64,000 nucleotides of DNA, taken from contig NZ_CP046507.1 in NCBI RefSeq assembly GCF_009741445.1, positions 4,092,001 to 4,156,000 on the forward strand, given 5' to 3'. The translations under genes were made by a program, and so were the position numbers. The notes under the pieces are model-generated. The model was not told the DNA's origin. It was given only the letters and a program-made list of their open reading frames with translations, and did no database searches. Of the stretch, positions 60,625 to 64,000 are shown in pieces. The DNA is from Mycobacterium avium subsp. avium (GTDB lineage: Bacteria > Actinomycetota > Actinomycetes > Mycobacteriales > Mycobacteriaceae). The first letter of the stretch is position 1; every line of letters begins with the position of its first letter.

Positions 60625-62127
60625 CTAGAACGGCGGCGGGTCGGCGTCGGGCCCATGGCCGGCCGGCCAGGACTGGCTCGCCGCAGGGGCCGGCCGAGTT
60701 GCCCGGGCCAGCCGGGCGGCGCGGTTGGCCCGGCGTTCGGCGGCCACCCGGGCGGCGCGATTTTGGCCGCGGGTGCGCCGGCGGGTGGGCATCATCGCGG
60801 TGCGCTCACCGCAGGGCTGGGATCCGGCCGCGACCGGCCGGGCCGGCTCACCGGTGGGCACGCACAACGACGGGAACAGCAGCGCGCTGCCCGGGGTGGT
60901 GACATAGGTCTGCCCGGCCGGCGAGGTCAGGATCAGCGTCGCATCCGGCAGCTGTTGTTCCCGCCAGCCCCAGAAGGTCTTCACCAAATGGTGAGTTCTG
61001 CAGTAGCACTTGAGGTTTGACGCGTGGGTGGGCCCGCCCTCGGCGTAGGGAATCGTATGGTCCAGGTCGCACTCGGTGGCCGGGCGGTCGCAGCCGGGCC
61101 AGCGGCAGGTCAAATCCCGGCAGCGCACGAAGTCGGCCAGCGCCGCCGACGGCGTGTACCGGTTCTCCGGCGGCGCATCGGCGGGGTGGACCAGCGGCAT
61201 CAGCCTGGCCGACGCGGCCAGCTCGGCGACCAGCTGCGCCGGGAGGAGACCCTCGACGCCGACCTCGACCGCCGGCCCGCCGCCGGCGCCCTCGACGCTG
61301 GCCCGCTCGGCGATCACGTGGATCACCACCGGCCCGGCGGCGGGCCGCGTACCGGCCGCACAATCGGCGCGGCCACACCGACAGCCCAACCGGTCGGCCC
61401 CGGCGGCCAGCGCCCCCAGCGCGTCGGCGCGGCGCTGCTCACCAGTGCGCGGGTCGTGCTCGCACACCGTGGCGGCCAACGCATCCAGCCGTTTGTCCAG
61501 CGCATGCGCGTCGGGACTCGACACCGTGCCCTCCAGATGCGACAGGCCCTCACCCATCTCGGCGATCCAGACGTGCCGGCTCGCCGCCTGCTTCTCGGCG
61601 CGCCGCACCGCGTCGGCGTCGGCCTTGGCCACCACCGCGTCCACCCGGGCGGCCAACCGCCCCCGGGTCATCGACGGCCAGCGCGCCGCCGTCGCGGCCA
61701 ACTCGGCGTCCACGGCCGCCAGCACCCCGCGATCGGTGATCAGATCGGTGCGATACACGATCGTGGCGAACAGCCGGAAGTCGATCTCCCCGGCCCGAAA
61801 GACCTCACCCACCCGGGGCAGCCGTTCGCGCATCGCCCGCGCGTAGCGCACCTTGGCGGCGGCCAGCCCCTGCCCGATCCGCAGCTGGGCCGCCACCTCC
61901 GCGCTCACCGCGGCCTCGGTGTCGACCGCCCAGTCCTCGCACTCCGAGCAGCGCGACAGCCGATAGGCGAACAGCTCCCCAATGGCCGCCAACTGCTCGG
62001 CCGCCGCCCGGTTCTCCACCCGCGCGAAGACACCGATCCGCTGCACCAGCGCCGCCGACTCCGGCGTCGCCGACGGGTAGCACCGCTCCATCAGCTCGCC
62101 GAACCAGGCGACCGCGTCTTCGAACAT
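60625..62127 (-). CDS. 13E12-family protein (DUF222 plus HNH endonuclease domain)
   Basis: A 500-residue member of the mycobacterial 13E12 repeat family. The N-terminal ~300 residues are DUF222 (R-I-G-V-F-A-R-V-E-N-R-A-A-A-E-Q-L, then R-M-R-E-R-L-P-R-V-G-E-V-F type helices). An HNH nuclease domain follows: C-R-W-P-G-C, D-L-D-H-T-I-P-Y-A-E-G-G-P-T and C-R-T-H-H. A basic Arg/Ala-rich tail ends it. Such genes occur in many copies and behave as mobile or recombining units. Mtb has none between rplN and Rv0713, to my recollection, so this is a likely insertion. Confidence 0.88.
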   Translation of the reverse strand: MFEDAVAWFGELMERCYPSATPESAALVQRIGVFARVENRAAAEQLAAIGELFAYRLSRCSECEDWAVDTEAAVSAEVAAQLRIGQGLAAAKVRYARAMRERLPRVGEVFRAGEIDFRLFATIVYRTDLITDRGVLAAVDAELAATAARWPSMTRGRLAARVDAVVAKADADAVRRAEKQAASRHVWIAEMGEGLSHLEGTVSSPDAHALDKRLDALAATVCEHDPRTGEQRRADALGALAAGADRLGCRCGRADCAAGTRPAAGPVVIHVIAERASVEGAGGGPAVEVGVEGLLPAQLVAELAASARLMPLVHPADAPPENRYTPSAALADFVRCRDLTCRWPGCDRPATECDLDHTIPYAEGGPTHASNLKCYCRTHHLVKTFWGWREQQLPDATLILTSPAGQTYVTTPGSALLFPSLCVPTGEPARPVAAGSQPCGERTAMMPTRRRTRGQNRAARVAAERRANRAARLARATRPAPAASQSWPAGHGPDADPPPF

Positions 62128-62214
62128 ATGTGCGAGAGTAGCACCGTCCGCCGACTCGGGCGCTCGGCAGGACCGCGACCTGTGGATAACCGGCGCACCG
62201 GGCGTACGCGGCCG

Positions 62215-63135
62215 TCAGTCGCCCTGCCGCACCCACGCGATGATGTACAGGGTCATCGCCGCCACCAGCGCGATCAGCACCCACTGCACGATCGCCTGGT
62301 CGATCCAGGACCCGGGCGGCGGCGCCCCCGGCAGGATGTTGCGCAGCGGCACGATGGCGAACAGGTTGGCCGCGTACCAGGTGGCGAACGGCGGCAGGAA
62401 TTTGCGTCGGCCCATCGCCATGGGAATCGCGACCAGCAGCGCCAGGGTGGGCAGGCTGATCAGCACCAGGCAGATCCCGAGATCGAAGATCAGCGGCCCC
62501 TTGGCCCGCTTCAGCGTGATGACGACATCGCCGTTGTCGCTGCCCCGTTGCGTCGGCAGCGCCGCGGGGTCGCGGACGCGATCGACGGTGATCTGCCAAC
62601 CGTCCAGGGCCCCGGTGACTTCCACCCGGGCGGGCACCTTCTTCAGGTTGTCCCCGGAGCCGACGAACGCGTCCGCGGAGATCGGCTCGGTGCGGTAGGA
62701 GTCGAACGGCCAGTTCCCGGGATCGCCGTGCGCCTCCACGGTGGTGCTCAGTTGCGCCGGCGCCTTGCCCTTGGGGTAGTGCAGATCGCCCAGATCGCTT
62801 GTGGGATAAAGGCGCACCGCCACGTCATTGGCCAGGACGTCGAATCGGTTGTCGTACTGGGCAACTCCGGGATAGACCAGGACGTTGACCGAGAGCCGAT
62901 TCGCGACGGGCTTGAGCTCCTCGAGTCGCAACTGCACGATGGTGGCGTCCCCGCCGCCCTGGCTCAGATCCAGCGGCGGCAGCGGCCCCTCGGAGCGCTG
63001 CAGGAAATGCACCCCGAACAGCGACAGCACGTAGACGATGACGACGCCCGCCAGGATGCACACCCCGATCGCGATCCGCGGCCTGTCCCGCTTCTTCGTC
63101 ACGGGCGCTTGGGCTGCCACCGCCGTTGCTGTCAT
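62215..63135 (-). CDS. DUF4436 membrane protein (Rv0713-like)
   Basis: A 306-residue membrane protein. One helix is at about residues 20-45 (I-A-I-G-V-C-I-L-A-G-V-V-I-V-Y-V-L-S-L-F). A ~170-residue outer domain follows, then three C-terminal helices (L-G-I-C-L-V-L-I-S-L-P-T-L-A-L-L-V, A-A-N-L-F-A-I-V-P-L and V-L-I-A-L-V-A-A-M-T-L-Y). The layout fits DUF4436. Function is unknown. It lies between the 13E12 gene and the formylglycine enzyme. Mtb has Rv0713 in this position. Confidence 0.85.
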   Translation of the reverse strand: MTATAVAAQAPVTKKRDRPRIAIGVCILAGVVIVYVLSLFGVHFLQRSEGPLPPLDLSQGGGDATIVQLRLEELKPVANRLSVNVLVYPGVAQYDNRFDVLANDVAVRLYPTSDLGDLHYPKGKAPAQLSTTVEAHGDPGNWPFDSYRTEPISADAFVGSGDNLKKVPARVEVTGALDGWQITVDRVRDPAALPTQRGSDNGDVVITLKRAKGPLIFDLGICLVLISLPTLALLVAIPMAMGRRKFLPPFATWYAANLFAIVPLRNILPGAPPPGSWIDQAIVQWVLIALVAAMTLYIIAWVRQGD

Positions 63136-63285
63136 CAGGCCAACACCATTTGGGTTGCGCGGTGCGACATGTCGTCAGATGCTAGCGAACGCAGGGGTCC
63201 GGCGCGCGGTGAAATCTCTTGTCCACCAAGGCATCACGTGGGCGTCACCGTGCCGCCATCCGCCGTTCACGCCTCGCCGGGTTTG

Positions 63286-64000
63286 CTAGTTCGAACCCAC
63301 TTCGGCCACGCAGCGAAAGCCGATGTGGGTGGTCGCCGAGTCCTGCGACTGCGGCGAACGCGCCGCCGGGCGGTAGCGGTGGCAGTACTCCGGCGCGCAC
63401 AAATGGCTGCCGCCCTTCAAGGTCTGGTTGACGCTCGGGTCGGCGGGGCCCGACGGGGCGCAGCAGGGCTTGGTCGCCGCCCCGATCCGGTGATGGGTGG
63501 AGAACTCGGTGGTGGTCCACTCCCAGACGTTGCCGATCATGTCGAGCAGGCCGAACGCGTTGGGCGCGAAGACGCCGACCGGCGAGGTGCCCACCCAGCC
63601 GAGCGCACCGTCGTTGCGGTACGGGAAGCGGCCCTGCCAGGTGTTGGCCATCAGCCGGCCGTCGCTGGTGGGCTCGTCGCCCCAGGGGTAGGTGGTGGTG
63701 GCCCCGGCGCGGGCGGCGTATTCCCACTCGGCCTCGGTGGGCAGCCGCCGCCCCGCCCAGCGGGCGTAGGCCGCGGCGTCGGGGTAGGCCACCTGCACCA
63801 CCGGATGGTCGGCACGATCGGCGATGTCGCTGTCCGGCCCCGACGGGTGGCGCCAGCTGGCCCCGGGCACCCAGTGCCACCACTGCCTCCAGTCGCGCAG
63901 GTCCACCGGCCCCGGTGTGGGCCGGAAAACCATTGCACCCGGCTGTAATTGGGACGGGTCGGCGCCCGGGTACAGCGCCGGGTCGATCGGTTGCTCGGCC
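63286..64000 (-). CDS. Formylglycine-generating enzyme family protein, C-terminal part
   Basis: The gene runs off the right edge; the last 237 codons are visible and the frame is open to 64000. P-G-A-M-V-F-R-P-T, W-W-H-W-V-P-G-A-S-W-R-H-P, N-V-W-E-W-T and G-G-S-H-L-C-A-P-E-Y-C-H-R-Y-R are family marks. The last segment holds the two active-site cysteines that bind copper. The enzyme oxidises a Cys of type I sulfatases to formylglycine. In Mtb it is Rv0712, beside the sulfatase atsA, which would lie just outside this window. Confidence 0.9.
   Translation of the reverse strand, partial: AEQPIDPALYPGADPSQLQPGAMVFRPTPGPVDLRDWRQWWHWVPGASWRHPSGPDSDIADRADHPVVQVAYPDAAAYARWAGRRLPTEAEWEYAARAGATTTYPWGDEPTSDGRLMANTWQGRFPYRNDGALGWVGTSPVGVFAPNAFGLLDMIGNVWEWTTTEFSTHHRIGAATKPCCAPSGPADPSVNQTLKGGSHLCAPEYCHRYRPAARSPQSQDSATTHIGFRCVAEVGSN

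Overview
The window is high-GC actinobacterial DNA, almost certainly from a slow-growing Mycobacterium close to the M. avium complex. Pointers are the ESX-4 genes, paired mycobacterial cutinases, the mycobacterial ribosomal-protein gene order, sigL/rslA, F420-type oxidoreductases, TIGR00027-type methyltransferases and a 13E12 (DUF222/HNH) element. Species assignment is inference; all family calls come from motifs and from recalled M. tuberculosis (Mtb) orthologues, with no database search.

Layout. 1-7880: ESX-4 type VII secretion core (eccC4, eccD4, mycP4, eccB4, plus the start of the TIGR03931-type gene). 7999-9546: two secreted cutinases. 9543-14069 (minus): infA-rpmJ-rpsM-rpsK-rpsD-rpoA-rplQ-truA. 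14324-17685: two tandem F420-type oxidoreductases and rmlB-rmlC. 17918-21460: three tandem acyltransferase-3 membrane enzymes. 21381-24359 (minus): a small operon of an ECF sigma factor, a membrane-anchored Rieske protein, a cupredoxin lipoprotein, a Tat-type metallophosphoesterase and a membrane protein. 24404-29546: a flavin monooxygenase-like gene and valine catabolism (mmsA-fadE9-mmsB).

29622-41702 is the most striking part. Three compact operons carry a TPP enzyme, an SRPBCC protein, a KASIII-like enzyme, a PLP aminotransferase and a MarR regulator (operon 1); an ABC ATPase and FtsX/MacB-like permease (operon 2); and sigL, rslA, an FAD monooxygenase, a DUF4389 protein and a methyltransferase (operon 3). 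Each operon starts at a TGAACC-N16-CGTnnn promoter, which is the SigL type. Two of these promoters are divergent, and both place the predicted transcript start on the ATG (leaderless). I read this as a self-contained SigL-driven biosynthesis and export regulon. As far as I recall, Mtb keeps sigL-rslA but lacks the enzymes.

41725-44395: mapA, adk, secY. 44609-55214: an accessory block between secY and rplO, with four LCMT-like methyltransferases, a frameshifted GNAT gene, xylB-like kinase, serA2, fucA-like aldolase, a zinc dehydrogenase and sppA. 55253-56179: an LLM oxidoreductase. 56193-60374 (minus): the spc ribosomal operon from rplN to rplO. 60625-64000: a 13E12 element, a DUF4436 membrane protein and the C-terminal part of a formylglycine-generating enzyme that runs off the window.

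The ribosomal genes, ESX-4 and rmlBC form a conserved backbone. In Mtb this backbone is split between the Rv07xx and Rv34xx regions, so the window probably shows the unsplit arrangement. No gene-free stretch exceeds about 260 bases. I saw no rRNA, tRNA, CRISPR array, insertion sequence or prophage.
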